DNA of 64,000 nt from positions 62,001 to 126,000 of the forward strand of contig QFQI01000007.1 of NCBI GenBank assembly GCA_003243195.1. Reading direction: 5' to 3'. The position numbers and the translations under genes are program-made. Each line of letters starts with the position of its first letter. Position 1 is the first letter of the stretch. The notes below the pieces were generated by a model. That model did not search any database. It was not told the origin of the DNA and worked only from the letters and a program-made list of their open reading frames with translations. Below, piece after piece: positions 8,312 to 17,046 of the stretch. The DNA comes from Sphingomonas taxi (GTDB lineage: Bacteria > Pseudomonadota > Alphaproteobacteria > Sphingomonadales > Sphingomonadaceae).

Positions 8312-9166
8312 TCAGGCGTCGTCGCCCGCCTTCATCTCCAGCGCGCGCGCGTACAGCGCCTTGCGGTCCAGCCCCAGCGCCTTCGCCACCTCGCCCGCCG
8401 CCTTCGATGCCGGCAGGCGCTCCAGCGCCGCCGCCAGCGCGGCGTCGGCATCCTGCTCGCTGGCCGGGGCGGGGGGATCGGGCGGCGCGACGACCACCAC
8501 GATCTCGCCCCTGGGCGGCGCATCGGCGTAGCGGGCCGCCAGCGTCGACAGCGTGCCGGTGACGGCTTCCTCGAACTTCTTGGTGATCTCGCGCGTCACC
8601 GCCGCCTCGCGATCGCCCAGCCCGGCCGCCAGCGCCGCGAGGCACGCCGCGAGCCGTGGCCCGGATTCGTAGATCACCAGCGTCGCGCGGATCGCGGCGA
8701 CCTCGGCGATCGCGGTGGCGCGCGCCTGTTCCCTGGCGGGCAGGAAGCCCAGGAACAGGAAACGATCGGTCGGCAGCCCCGCCAGCGTCAGCGCCGCCAC
8801 CGCCGCGCACGGGCCGGGCACGGTCACGACCTGCCGGCCGGCGGCCCGCGCCTCGCGCACCAGCTTGAAGCCGGGATCGGAGATCAGCGGGGTGCCCGCG
8901 TCGGAGACCAGCGCCACCACCTCGGTCGCCATGCGCGCGATCAGCGTCGGCCGCACCTGTTCGGCATTGTGATCGTGATACGGCGTCATCGGGCGCTTCG
9001 TGCCAATGTGGCGCAGCAGCCCGGCGGTGACGCGCGTGTCCTCCACCGCGATCACGTCGGCGTGCGCCAGCACATGCGCGGCGCGCGCGGAGAGATCGCC
9101 GAGATTGCCGATCGGGGTCGCGACGATGTAGAGGCCGGGGATCAAAGGGTTCACGGGAGTTGTCAT
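8312..9166 (-). CDS. rsmI: 16S rRNA (cytidine(1402)-2'-O)-methyltransferase RsmI
   Basis: Methylates the ribose 2'-O of C1402 in 16S rRNA using S-adenosylmethionine, tuning decoding at the P site. The 284 residues show the tetrapyrrole-methylase-like fold signature: PGLYIVATPIGNLGDLS at residues 10-26, VIAVEDTRVT, LVSDAGTPLISDPG and VPGPCAAVAAL. The open frame extends upstream; the ATG was chosen because it begins just before the conserved N-terminus. This start codon overlaps, on the opposite strand, the start codon of the next gene (shared CATG). It heads the rsmI-yraN-gshB run. Confidence 0.96.
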   Translation of the reverse strand: MTTPVNPLIPGLYIVATPIGNLGDLSARAAHVLAHADVIAVEDTRVTAGLLRHIGTKRPMTPYHDHNAEQVRPTLIARMATEVVALVSDAGTPLISDPGFKLVREARAAGRQVVTVPGPCAAVAALTLAGLPTDRFLFLGFLPAREQARATAIAEVAAIRATLVIYESGPRLAACLAALAAGLGDREAAVTREITKKFEEAVTGTLSTLAARYADAPPRGEIVVVVAPPDPPAPASEQDADAALAAALERLPASKAAGEVAKALGLDRKALYARALEMKAGDDA

Positions 9167-10367
9167 GGCAGAGGCGATCGGGCGACCGCAATGGTCCGGT
9201 GCGTTTTCGCGAGCATTGGCGGTCGCGGCCGCGCTGCTGCTGGGCGCCTGCTCCACGGTGGTGCCGCGCGGGCCGGTGCAGACCGCGCCGACGCGGCCGG
9301 TCGCGCCACCCCCGCGCGACACCGCGCCGGAGGTGGTGACCGGCTTGCCGCAGGATGCCGCGCGCAACCGCGTCGCACTGCTGGTGCCGCTGTCGGGCAG
9401 CAACGGCGGGGTCGGGCGCAGCCTGGCCAATGCCACGCAGCTCGCGCTGCTCGACACCCGCAACCAGCAGGTGCGCATCACCAGCTACGACACCGCGACC
9501 GGCGCGGGCGCGGCGGCGACGCGCGCGATCCGCGAGGGCGCGCAACTGATCCTGGGGCCGCTGCTGGCCGAGGACGTGCGCGCGGTCGCGCCGATCGCGC
9601 GCGCGGCGAAGGTGCCGGTGCTGTCCTTCTCCAACGACACCGACGTGGCGGGCAATGGCGCCTATGTGCTGGGCTATGCCCCGGCGCAGGCGATCGAGCG
9701 CGTCGTGCGCTACGCCAGCGGTCGCGGGATCGGCGAGTTCGGCGGGCTGGTGCCCAATGCGCTGTACGGCAGCCGCGCGTCGACCGCCTTCCTGCGCGCG
9801 GTCGAACAGGCCGGGGGCAAGGTGGTGTCGCTCCAGACCTATGATCGCGGGCCGGGCGCGCTGGGCGCGGCGGTGCGGCGCATGGACAAGGACGCGCCGT
9901 TCGAGGCGGTGCTGGTCGCCGATGGCGCGGCGACCGCCGCGACCGCGGTGCCGCTGCTGCGCCGCGCCAGCCCCTCGACGCAGATCCTGGGCACCGAGCT
10001 GTGGAACTCCGACGGCGCGGCGGCCTCCTCGGCTGCGCTGAACGGGGCGTGGTTCGCCAGCGTGCCCGACACGCTGTACCGCCAATATGCGCGCAACTAT
10101 CGCACCCGCTTCAACGCCGCGCCGTATCGCCTGTCGAGCCTGGGCTATGATTCGGTGCTGCTGGTGGTGCGGATCGCGCGCGACTGGCGGCCGGGAACGC
10201 CGTTCCCGGAGAACCGGCTGCGCGATGCGGACGGCTTCGCCGGGATCGACGGCGCGTTCCGTTTCGGGCGCGACAATGTCGCCGAACGCGCGCTGGAGGT
10301 GCAGGAGATCCGTGGCGGCGATACGGTGACCGTCTCCCCGGCCCCGACCGGGTTCGCGGAGCGGTAG
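9165..10367 (+). CDS. Penicillin-binding protein activator (LpoA-like lipoprotein)
   Basis: Probably an outer-membrane lipoprotein that stimulates a class A penicillin-binding protein in peptidoglycan synthesis, by relation to LpoA. The signal peptide ends in a lipobox LLGAC with Cys29, followed by a Pro/Thr-rich linker to about residue 60. Residues 65-400 form a type I periplasmic-binding fold (RVALLVPLSGSNGGVGRSL, QLILGPLLAEDVRAVAP, VPVLSFSNDTDVAG). It lacks the TPR-rich N-terminal domain of enterobacterial LpoA, as usual in alphaproteobacteria. A GGGAG ribosome binding site lies inside the start of divergent rsmI. It could instead bind a small ligand, as the fold does elsewhere. Gene order next to rsmI is also seen in other proteobacteria. 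Confidence 0.88.
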   Translation: MAEAIGRPQWSGAFSRALAVAAALLLGACSTVVPRGPVQTAPTRPVAPPPRDTAPEVVTGLPQDAARNRVALLVPLSGSNGGVGRSLANATQLALLDTRNQQVRITSYDTATGAGAAATRAIREGAQLILGPLLAEDVRAVAPIARAAKVPVLSFSNDTDVAGNGAYVLGYAPAQAIERVVRYASGRGIGEFGGLVPNALYGSRASTAFLRAVEQAGGKVVSLQTYDRGPGALGAAVRRMDKDAPFEAVLVADGAATAATAVPLLRRASPSTQILGTELWNSDGAAASSAALNGAWFASVPDTLYRQYARNYRTRFNAAPYRLSSLGYDSVLLVVRIARDWRPGTPFPENRLRDADGFAGIDGAFRFGRDNVAERALEVQEIRGGDTVTVSPAPTGFAER

Positions 10368-10379
10368 CGCGCGATCGGG

Positions 10380-11540
10380 CTACGCCGCCACCGCATCGGC
10401 GGTGACGACGCGCGGCAGGATCGCGTCGAGCAGGATCATCCCCGCCTCGGTCACGCGCAGCCGCGCGCCGTCGCGCTCGATCAGGCCGGGCAGCGCGGCG
10501 ATGGCGGCGGGATCGACCAGCGCGGCGACCGGCAGGCCGCTCATCGCCGCGATCGCGTCGAGATCGACCCCCTCCGCCAGCCGCAACCCCATCAGCAGCG
10601 CCTCGCTGGCGCGCGTGGCGGGGTCGAGCGGCTCCTCGCTTTCGATGCCGTGGCCGTTGCGCGCGATCGCGGCCAGCCAGTTCTCGGGCTTGCGGCGGCG
10701 CAAGGTGGCGAGCCGCTGGCGCCGGCCGTGCGCGCCGGGGCCGATGCCGACGTAATCGCGGTAGCGCCAGTAGGCGAGGTTGTGGCGACTCTCCGCGCCG
10801 GGGCGCGCGTGGTTGGAAATCTCATAGGCGGGCAGCCCGGCCGCGGCGGTGCGGGCGCGGGTCAGCTCGAACAGGTCGGCGGCCGCGTCGCCATCGGGGA
10901 TCGTCAGCCGTCCCGCCGCCGCCTCCGTGGCGAAGCGCGTGCCCGGCTCGATCGTCAACTGGTAGAGCGACAGATGTTCGGTGCCGAACGACAGCGCGCG
11001 CGCCAGCTCCGCTTCCCAGCCGGCGAGCGACTGGCCGGGGCGGGCGTAGATCAGGTCGAAGCTGACCCGCGCGAAATGCCCCTGCGCGACATCGAGCGCG
11101 CCCAGCCCCTCGCGCACGTCGTGCGCGCGGCCGAGAAAGGCGAGCGCGGCGTCGTCGAGCGCCTGCAACCCCAGCGAGACGCGATTGACGCCGGCGGCGG
11201 CGATGTCCGCGAAGCGCGCCGCCTCGACCGAGGAGGGATTGGCCTCCAGCGTGATCTCCAGTCCGTCGACGGGCGGCCAGGCGGCGGTGGCGGCGTCGAT
11301 CAGCGCCGCGACGGTCGCGGGCGGCATCAGCGAGGGCGTGCCGCCCCCGAAGAAGATCGACCCCAGCCGCCGCCCCGGCAGCAGCGCCGCCTCGTGCGCC
11401 AGATCGGCGAGCAGCGCGGCATGCCATTGCGCCTCGTCCACGGTCGCGCGGACATGGCTGTTGAAGTCGCAATACGGACATTTCGAGACGCAGAACGGCC
11501 AGTGGATGTACAGCGCCAGCGGCGGGGAGGGGGAAGCCAT
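10380..11540 (-). CDS. hemW: Radical SAM haem chaperone HemW (HemN-like)
   Basis: A radical SAM protein related to coproporphyrinogen dehydrogenase HemN. HemW members bind haem and deliver it to respiratory enzymes rather than catalysing the dehydrogenase step. The 386 residues start with ALYIHWPFCVSKCPYCDF, giving the iron-sulfur ligands Cys17, Cys21 and Cys24; IFFGGGTPSLM, EANPSS, GVNRVSLGLQ and the YEISNHARPGAESRHNLAYW region follow, and a HemN C-terminal domain ends the protein. The short N-terminus without the extra HemN Cys favours HemW. A long upstream extension of the frame was rejected because the motif begins at once from this ATG. It usually sits next to rdgB and rph; here a CAP gene on the other strand separates them. 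Confidence 0.93.
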   Translation of the reverse strand: MASPSPPLALYIHWPFCVSKCPYCDFNSHVRATVDEAQWHAALLADLAHEAALLPGRRLGSIFFGGGTPSLMPPATVAALIDAATAAWPPVDGLEITLEANPSSVEAARFADIAAAGVNRVSLGLQALDDAALAFLGRAHDVREGLGALDVAQGHFARVSFDLIYARPGQSLAGWEAELARALSFGTEHLSLYQLTIEPGTRFATEAAAGRLTIPDGDAAADLFELTRARTAAAGLPAYEISNHARPGAESRHNLAYWRYRDYVGIGPGAHGRRQRLATLRRRKPENWLAAIARNGHGIESEEPLDPATRASEALLMGLRLAEGVDLDAIAAMSGLPVAALVDPAAIAALPGLIERDGARLRVTEAGMILLDAILPRVVTADAVAA

Positions 11541-11614
11541 GATGCGCGCGATATGGCGGTGCGCGGGCGCAAGCGCCATGGTCCGTATCGGGTCACGCTT
11601 ACCTATGTGAAGGA

Positions 11615-12184
11615 TTGTCGCGTGCGCGGCGCTGGTGCATCGCGCGGCGGATGGCTGTTCTGTTCGCATTGCTGGTGTCGCTGCCCATGGCGGAGCCGGC
11701 ACCCGAATGGCGGATGAAGCGGACGGTCGCGGCGCGCGGCGAGGCGCTGCTGCAACGCGCGATGCTGGAGGCGCACAATCGCGCGCGCGGCGCGCTGGGG
11801 CTGCCGCCACTGGCGTGGAGCGCCGCGCTGGCGACGGCGGCGCGCGGCCAGGCGCAGGAGATGGCGCGCAGCGGACGCTTCGCGCATGCCGAGCAGCCGG
11901 CGGGCGCCGGGTGGCAGGGCGAAAACCTGTTCGCCGGCACGCGCGGCGCGTATGACTATGGCGAGATGGTGGACATGTGGCTGGACGAGCGCCGCGACTT
12001 CGTGAACCGCGCGGCACCCGGGTTCAGCCGCACCGGACGCTGGCAGGACGTGGTGCATTATGCGCAGATCGTCTGGCGCACCACCACCGCGGTCGGCTGC
12101 GCCATGGCCACGGGGCGCGATGACGATTTCCTGGTGTGCCGCTACGCGCCCGGCGGCGACGTGCGGGGCGAGCGGGCCTATTAG
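11615..12184 (+). CDS. Secreted CAP-domain (SCP/PR-1-like) protein
   Basis: A 189-residue exported protein. A basic then hydrophobic N-terminus (residues 1-28) looks like a signal peptide, and residues 40-185 form a CAP domain: MLEAHNRARGALGLPPLAWS, FAHAEQPAGAGWQGENLF, and near the end DVVHYAQIVWRTTTAVGCAMA with the CAP signature and conserved Cys. Bacterial CAP proteins are poorly understood; roles in envelope or peptidoglycan processes have been proposed. The TTG start gives the signal peptide a normal basic n-region. An in-frame ATG at 11651 gives a weaker one. The gene lies alone between hemW and rdgB on the opposite strand. Confidence 0.85.
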   Translation: MSRARRWCIARRMAVLFALLVSLPMAEPAPEWRMKRTVAARGEALLQRAMLEAHNRARGALGLPPLAWSAALATAARGQAQEMARSGRFAHAEQPAGAGWQGENLFAGTRGAYDYGEMVDMWLDERRDFVNRAAPGFSRTGRWQDVVHYAQIVWRTTTAVGCAMATGRDDDFLVCRYAPGGDVRGERAY

Positions 12185-12246
12185 CGGGCGACGCCGACGT
12201 GGCGGGATGCGAAGAGGGGCGATGCATGTGCCCCGCCCCGAGCAGA

Positions 12247-12873
12247 TCAGAACACCGCCGCCACCAGTTGCCGGAAGGCGTCGCCGCGGTGGCTGATCGC
12301 GTTCTTGGCCGGTTCGTCCATCTCGCCGAACGTCCGGGCGTGGCCGACCGGCTGGAACACCGGGTCATAGCCATGTCCCTTGTCGCCGCGCGGCGGCCAG
12401 ACCAATGTGCCGTCGACGCGCCCTTCGAACCATTCAACATGGCCGTCGGGCCACGCCAGCGCCAGCGCGCAGATGAAATGCGCGTCGCGCGCGGCGGTGG
12501 GATCGGCGGACAATTTGTCCTCGACCAGCCGCATCGCATGGCCGAAATCCTTGTCCGGTCCCCCCCAGCGCGCCGAGAAGATGCCGGGATCGCCGCCCAG
12601 CGCATCGACGCACAGGCCGCTGTCGTCGGCCAGCGCGGGCAGGCCCGACAGGTCGGCGGCGGCGCGCGCCTTCAGCTCGGCGTTCATCACGAAGGTGGTG
12701 CCGGTTTCCTCCGGCTCGGGCAGGTCGAGCGCCGCCGCCGATACGACCTCCAGCCCGCGGCCGTCCAGCAGCGCCCCGATCTCGCGCACCTTGCCGGCAT
12801 TGTGGCTGGCGATCACCAGCTTGCCGGGGGCAAGCTTGCGAATCGCCTGCGGCTGGTCGCCCTCGCCGCTCAT
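12247..12873 (-). CDS. rdgB: dITP/XTP pyrophosphatase RdgB
   Basis: Hydrolyses non-canonical purine nucleoside triphosphates (dITP, XTP) to monophosphates, cleaning the nucleotide pool. The 208 residues carry the HAM1/RdgB motifs LVIASHNAGKVREI (residues 19-32), ETGTTFVMNAELKA, PALADDSGLCVDALGG, and the C-terminal GHGYDPVFQP and NAISHRGDAF. Its start overlaps the stop of rph by four bases, so the pair is translationally coupled. Confidence 0.97.
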   Translation of the reverse strand: MSGEGDQPQAIRKLAPGKLVIASHNAGKVREIGALLDGRGLEVVSAAALDLPEPEETGTTFVMNAELKARAAADLSGLPALADDSGLCVDALGGDPGIFSARWGGPDKDFGHAMRLVEDKLSADPTAARDAHFICALALAWPDGHVEWFEGRVDGTLVWPPRGDKGHGYDPVFQPVGHARTFGEMDEPAKNAISHRGDAFRQLVAAVF

Positions 12874-13583
12874 GCGACCGCCTTCGCCTGCGCCGCGAAG
12901 ATCTCCGCGCAGCCGATCCGCGACAGGCGCAGCAGCCGCAGCAGCGCTTCCTCGTCATAGGTGGCATGCTCGGCGGTCGCCTGCGCCTCGGCGATATGGC
13001 CGTTTTCGAGCAGCACGAAATTGGCATCGGCGTCGGCGTTCGAATCCTCGTCATAGTCGAGGTCGAGCACCGGCGTGCCCTGATAGATGCCGCACGACAC
13101 CGCGGCGACCTTCTGCCGGATCGGGTCCGCCGTCAGCTTGCCATTGGCGAGCAGCGCGTCCACCGCGAGCCGCAACGCGACCCATGCGCCCGAGATCGAC
13201 GCGGTGCGCGTGCCGCCGTCGGCCTGGATCACGTCGCAGTCCAGCGTGATCTGCCGTTCGCCCAGCAGCGTCATGTCGGTGACCGCGCGCAGCGAGCGCC
13301 CGATCAGCCGCTGGATCTCCTGCGTGCGGCCGGACTGCTTGCCCTTCGCCGCCTCGCGGCTGCTGCGCGTGTGGGTGGCGCGCGGGAGCATGCCATATTC
13401 GGCCGTCACCCAGCCCTGGCCCTTGCCGCGCAGGAACGGCGGCACGCGCTCCTCGATGGAGGCGGTGACGAGCACCCTGGTATCGCCGAAGCCGATCAGC
13501 ACCGAACCTTCGGCATGGCGCGTGAAGCGCGGCTCGATGGTGATGGGGCGCATCTGGTCGGGGGTGCGGCCGCTGGGGCGCAT
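12870..13583 (-). CDS. rph: Ribonuclease PH
   Basis: A phosphorolytic 3'-5' exoribonuclease that trims tRNA 3' ends and takes part in rRNA decay. The 237 residues are full length. Marks include HAEGSVLIGFGDTRVLVTAS, RGKGQGWVTAEYGMLPRATH with the RNA-binding Arg residues, RSLRAVTD, and LDCDVIQADGGTRTASISG, which carries the phosphate and metal site. A GAGGAGAG ribosome binding site precedes the ATG. Coupled to rdgB downstream; diverges from hrcA with about 107 bases between the starts. Confidence 0.98.
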   Translation of the reverse strand: MRPSGRTPDQMRPITIEPRFTRHAEGSVLIGFGDTRVLVTASIEERVPPFLRGKGQGWVTAEYGMLPRATHTRSSREAAKGKQSGRTQEIQRLIGRSLRAVTDMTLLGERQITLDCDVIQADGGTRTASISGAWVALRLAVDALLANGKLTADPIRQKVAAVSCGIYQGTPVLDLDYDEDSNADADANFVLLENGHIAEAQATAEHATYDEEALLRLLRLSRIGCAEIFAAQAKAVA

Positions 13584-13690
13584 TCAACTCTCCTCAAGGT
13601 CGGATCGCGCACGCCCTAGCCGGGTTGATGCGCGGGCGCCAGCGGCAAGGAACCGCGCCAGCGAACCGGCGCCAGGGGAGATGTGCATCG

Positions 13691-14788
13691 GTGAAGAAGA
13701 CGACCCTGTTGAGCCGCGCGACGCGCGCGCATACATCGACGGGCGTGACACCCTCGCTGCCGATCGCCGAACTCACCGACCGCGCGCGCGATATCTTCCG
13801 CCGCGTGGTGGACGGCTATCTGGAAAGCGGGCAGCCGGTGGGATCGCGCACGCTGGCGCAGGCCGGGCTGAACCTGTCGCCGGCGTCGATCCGCGGCGTG
13901 CTGGCGCAACTGGAGATGCTGGGGCTGCTGGCCGCGCCGCACACCTCGGCCGGGCGGATGCCGACCGAGGCGGGGCTGCGGCTGTTCGTCGACGGGATGA
14001 TGCAGGCGCACGAGCCGACCAGCGACGAGCGCGCGCAGATCGAGGCGCGCGCCGGCGCCGGCGGCCCGGTGGAGGAGGCGCTGGCCGCGACCACCGCCGC
14101 GCTTTCCGGCCTGTCGGCCTGCGCGGGTCTGGTGATGGTGCCCAAGCGCGAGGCGGTGCTGCGTTCGATCGGCTTCGTGCCGCTGGGACAGGCGCAGGCG
14201 CTGGCGGTGCTGGTCGGCGAGGATGGCGCGGTCGAGAATCGCGTCGTGGACCTGCCGCCGGGCGTGGCGCCGGGCGCGCTGGTCGAGGCGGGCAATTACA
14301 TGACCGCGACGCTCGCCGGGCTGACGCTGGCGGAGGCACGCGCGCGGCTGGATCGCGAACTGGCGGCGGGGCGCTCCGCGCTGGACGCGGCGGCGCGCGC
14401 GCTGGTGGAGCGCGGGCTGGCGGTCTGGAGCGAGGACAGCGCGAGGCGCCCGGTGCTGATCGTGCGCGGGCACGGCCGGTTGCTGGACGATGCCGACAGC
14501 GCGGACGTCGACCGGGTGCGGGCCTTGCTCGACGATCTCGACGGCAAGCAGGAGGTGGCGGCGCTGCTCGATTCGGCGCGCGCGGGCGATGCGACCCGGA
14601 TCTTCATCGGCGCGGAGAACAAATTGTTCACGCTCAGCGGCTCGTCGGTGATCGCCAAGCCCTTTCGCGGCCGCGACGGTCGCGTGGTCGGGGTGGTGGG
14701 CGTGATCGGGCCGACGCGGTTGAACTACGCCCGCGTCGTGCCCATGGTGGATTTCACGGCCGCGACGCTTGCCCGCCTCGTCGGGTGA
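13691..14788 (+). CDS. hrcA: Heat-inducible transcription repressor HrcA
   Basis: Represses heat-shock chaperone genes by binding CIRCE inverted repeats, with activity tuned by GroEL. The 365 residues show the winged-helix N-terminus (ELTDRARDIFRRVVDGYLES, GQPVGSRTLAQ, SPASIRGVLAQLEMLGLL, HTSAGRMPTEAG) and the GAF-like central and C-terminal domains ending in VVGVVGVIGPTRLNYARVVP. I chose the GTG with GGGGAG about 10 bases upstream; an upstream ATG at 13628 would add 21 residues absent from the family. No CIRCE sequence (TTAGCACTC type) is visible in the divergent rph-hrcA gap, so its targets here are probably elsewhere. grpE follows after 32 bases. Confidence 0.96.
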   Translation: MKKTTLLSRATRAHTSTGVTPSLPIAELTDRARDIFRRVVDGYLESGQPVGSRTLAQAGLNLSPASIRGVLAQLEMLGLLAAPHTSAGRMPTEAGLRLFVDGMMQAHEPTSDERAQIEARAGAGGPVEEALAATTAALSGLSACAGLVMVPKREAVLRSIGFVPLGQAQALAVLVGEDGAVENRVVDLPPGVAPGALVEAGNYMTATLAGLTLAEARARLDRELAAGRSALDAAARALVERGLAVWSEDSARRPVLIVRGHGRLLDDADSADVDRVRALLDDLDGKQEVAALLDSARAGDATRIFIGAENKLFTLSGSSVIAKPFRGRDGRVVGVVGVIGPTRLNYARVVPMVDFTAATLARLVG

Positions 14789-14820
14789 GGGCGCGGCGTA
14801 CAGCAACGAACAGGAAGCGA

Positions 14821-15387
14821 ATGACCGACAACGCCAACCCCGCCGACGACCTGCGCCCCGAAGACCTTCGGGAAGAGACCGCCGAGGCCGCGCCCGAGGT
14901 CGCCGAACATGACGCCGCCGCCCAGCGCATCGCCGCGCTGGAGGAACAGCTCGCCGCCGCGAAGCAGGACACGCTCTACGCGCAGGCCGACATCCAGAAC
15001 GTCCGCCGCCGCGCGGAAAAGGACGTCGCCGATGCGCGCGCCTATGCCGCGACGGGCTTCGCGCGCGATGTGCTGTCGGTGAGCGACAATCTGGAGCGCG
15101 CGCTGGCGGCGATCCCGGTGGAGCTGCGCGAGGACGAGCGGTTCAAGGGGCTGGTGACCGGGCTGGAAGCCACCGGGCGCGAGCTGGCGAACGTGTTCGG
15201 CCGCCACGGGCTGACCAGGATCGAGGCGCTGGGCCAGCCGCTCGACCCGAACCGTCACCAGGCGATGATGGAGATGCCCAGCGACCAGCCGGCGGGCACC
15301 GTGGTGCAGGAGATGCAGTCGGGCTGGATGATCAAGGACCGGCTGCTGCGCCCCGCGCTGGTCGGGGTGGCGAAGAAGCCGGACTGA
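14821..15387 (+). CDS. grpE: Nucleotide exchange factor GrpE
   Basis: Promotes ADP release from the DnaK chaperone. The 188 residues have an acidic, disordered N-terminus (1-40), a long coiled coil (40-110; RIAALEEQLAAAKQDTLYAQ then NVRRRAEKD) and the beta-wing C-terminus with PNRHQAMMEMPS, GTVVQEMQSGWMIKDRLLRP. The AGGAAG ribosome binding site sits just before the ATG. It is the second gene of the hrcA-grpE unit; dnaK is not in the window. A palindromic element and a strong terminator follow. Confidence 0.97.
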   Translation: MTDNANPADDLRPEDLREETAEAAPEVAEHDAAAQRIAALEEQLAAAKQDTLYAQADIQNVRRRAEKDVADARAYAATGFARDVLSVSDNLERALAAIPVELREDERFKGLVTGLEATGRELANVFGRHGLTRIEALGQPLDPNRHQAMMEMPSDQPAGTVVQEMQSGWMIKDRLLRPALVGVAKKPD

Positions 15388-15388
15388 G

Positions 15389-15486
15389 AGGCCGTTTGAA
15401 AGCTCGCGGAAGAGCGAGTTTTGCAGGCGGTGCCGGGGGAGTGGGCCGGCACCGCGAACGCGTTTCAATTCGTCTCCAAACAGCCT
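15389..15486. repeat. Nested palindromic element after grpE
   Basis: A 98-base stretch built of nested inverted repeats. The outer arms AGGCCGTTTG (15389-15398) and CAAACAGCCT (15477-15486) pair with one mismatch. The inner arms GCGGTGCCGG (15427-15436) and CCGGCACCGC (15446-15455) pair perfectly over 10 bp with a 9-base loop. A third small hairpin (15399-15422; CTCGC/GCGAG with A and T flanks) ends in TTTT and could end grpE transcription. The size and symmetry resemble a structured RNA or a REP/MITE-like repeat. No second copy is in this window. Confidence 0.55.
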
Positions 15487-15587
15487 TTCAGCCGCTTTCG
15501 CCGCATACCCCCGGTTGCCGTCGCCGCGACCGGGCCGCCTGCGGGTGGGGATCCCGCCGCCGCGGGCATGACGGTGGCGGGATGAGA

Positions 15588-15626
15588 AAAAAGGGCGGGT
15601 CGCGGTTCACCGCGCCCGCCCTTTTT
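15588..15626. terminator. Bidirectional rho-independent terminator between grpE and the MFS gene
   Basis: A strong hairpin: AAAAA, then GGGCGGG (15593-15599), a bulged T, CGCGGT, a two-base loop, ACCGCG, CCCGCCC (15615-15621), then TTTTT. The A-tract and T-tract flank the stem, so it can stop transcription from both sides, which fits the convergent genes on either side. Confidence 0.88.
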
Positions 15627-15663
15627 CGTGGCCCGCCCGCTTGCGTGACGGTGCCGCCTCGCC

Positions 15664-16986
15664 TCAGTCCAGCCGGCGCGCCAGTTCGACGTTCAGCCCC
15701 AGCGCCACGAGCGTGCCGAGCGCGCCCGACAGCAGGTAGCCGCCCGCCGCGACCAGCCCGAACGCCTGCGTCAGCGCCAGCGCGGCGAGCGGGGCGAAGC
15801 CCGCGCCGAACAGCCACGCGAGATCGGAGGTCAGCGCCGCGCCGGTGTAGCGCGCACGCTTCGGGAAATTGTTGGTGACCGCGCCCGACGACTGGCCGAA
15901 CGACAGGCCGAGCAGGATGAAGCCCATGATCATGAACAGGATCTCGCCCGCGCGGCCGCTGTTCAGCAGTTGCGGCGCGAAGCCGCTGTAGGCCGCGATC
16001 CCGGCGGCGGTGTAGCCCAGCACGCTGCGCCGGCCGATGCGGTCGGCCAGCGGCCCCGACAGCACCATCGCGCCCAGCCCGACGATCCCGCCCAGCACCT
16101 CGATCATCAGGAAGGTGGCGATGCCCTCCCGCGTGTAGAGCGCCACCCACGACAGCGGGAAGACGGTGACCATGTGGAACAGCGCGAAGCTGGCCAGCGG
16201 CGCGAACGCGCCGATCACGATGTTGCGCCACTGCGCCTTGACCGTCGCGGTGACGCGCGACGGGGTCAGCTCGCGGCTCTTGAACAGTTCGTGATATTCG
16301 GGCGTCACGACGATGCGCAGCCGTGCGAACAGCGCCACGACGTTCAGCGCGAAGGCGACGAAGAACGGATAGCGCCAGCCCCAGGAGATGAAGTCCTGCG
16401 GCTCCAGCACCGACACGAAGAAGGCGAACAGCGCGCTGGCCACGATCAGCCCGAGCGGCGCGCCGAGTTGCGGCACCATCGCCCACCAGCCGCGCTTCTT
16501 GTCGGGCGCGTTCAGCGCCAGCAGCGACGGCAGGCCGTCCCACGCGCCGCCCAGCGCGATCCCCTGTCCGATGCGGAACAGCGCCAGCAGCACCGCCGAG
16601 GAATTGCCGATCGTCGCATAGCCCGGCAGGAAGGCGACCAGCACCGTGGAGGTGCCGAGCAGGAACAGCGCGATCGTCAGCTTCGTGCCGCGTCCGTAGC
16701 GGCGGTCGAGCTTCATGAAGATCTGCGTGCCGATCGGGCGCGCGATGAACGCCAGCGGGAACAGCGCGAACGACCACAGCGTCGCCGCGATCGGCTCCAG
16801 ATACGGGAACACCACCGCCGGGAACACGATCACCGAGGCGATGGCATAGACGAAGAAGTCGAAGAATTCCGAGGTCCGCCCGATGATGACGCCGATCGCG
16901 ATCTCGCCGGGGCGCACATGCTCGTCCTCGCGACTGTGGAGCGCCCGAGCGTCCTGCTCTAGCGAAGTGGATGAAGCGGTGGCCAT
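15664..16986 (-). CDS. MFS transporter, metabolite:H+ symporter type
   Basis: A 440-residue inner-membrane carrier with about 12 hydrophobic segments. The opening GEIAIGVIIGRTSEFFDFFVYAI and FIARPIGTQIFMKLDRRYGRG, with its Gly-Arg-Pro-like loop, place it in the metabolite:H+ symporter branch that includes ShiA, KgtP and ProP. The second-half loop reads GPLADRIGRRSVLG. The start was set at the ATG giving MATASSTSLEQDAR, preceded by GGGAA. The substrate, probably an organic acid or osmolyte, cannot be assigned. It diverges from cyoA with a 111-base promoter region between. Confidence 0.88.
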   Translation of the reverse strand: MATASSTSLEQDARALHSREDEHVRPGEIAIGVIIGRTSEFFDFFVYAIASVIVFPAVVFPYLEPIAATLWSFALFPLAFIARPIGTQIFMKLDRRYGRGTKLTIALFLLGTSTVLVAFLPGYATIGNSSAVLLALFRIGQGIALGGAWDGLPSLLALNAPDKKRGWWAMVPQLGAPLGLIVASALFAFFVSVLEPQDFISWGWRYPFFVAFALNVVALFARLRIVVTPEYHELFKSRELTPSRVTATVKAQWRNIVIGAFAPLASFALFHMVTVFPLSWVALYTREGIATFLMIEVLGGIVGLGAMVLSGPLADRIGRRSVLGYTAAGIAAYSGFAPQLLNSGRAGEILFMIMGFILLGLSFGQSSGAVTNNFPKRARYTGAALTSDLAWLFGAGFAPLAALALTQAFGLVAAGGYLLSGALGTLVALGLNVELARRLD

Positions 16987-17046
16987 ATCTGTTCCCGGTC
17001 GGACGTATTTCCGCCGCCTTAGCGCAAAGGCGGCGGGGGGTGGATG

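Noticed and set aside
13584..13690. CIRCE element for HrcA in the rph-hrcA gap
   Set aside because: No TTAGCACTC-N9-GAGTGCTAA-like repeat is present.
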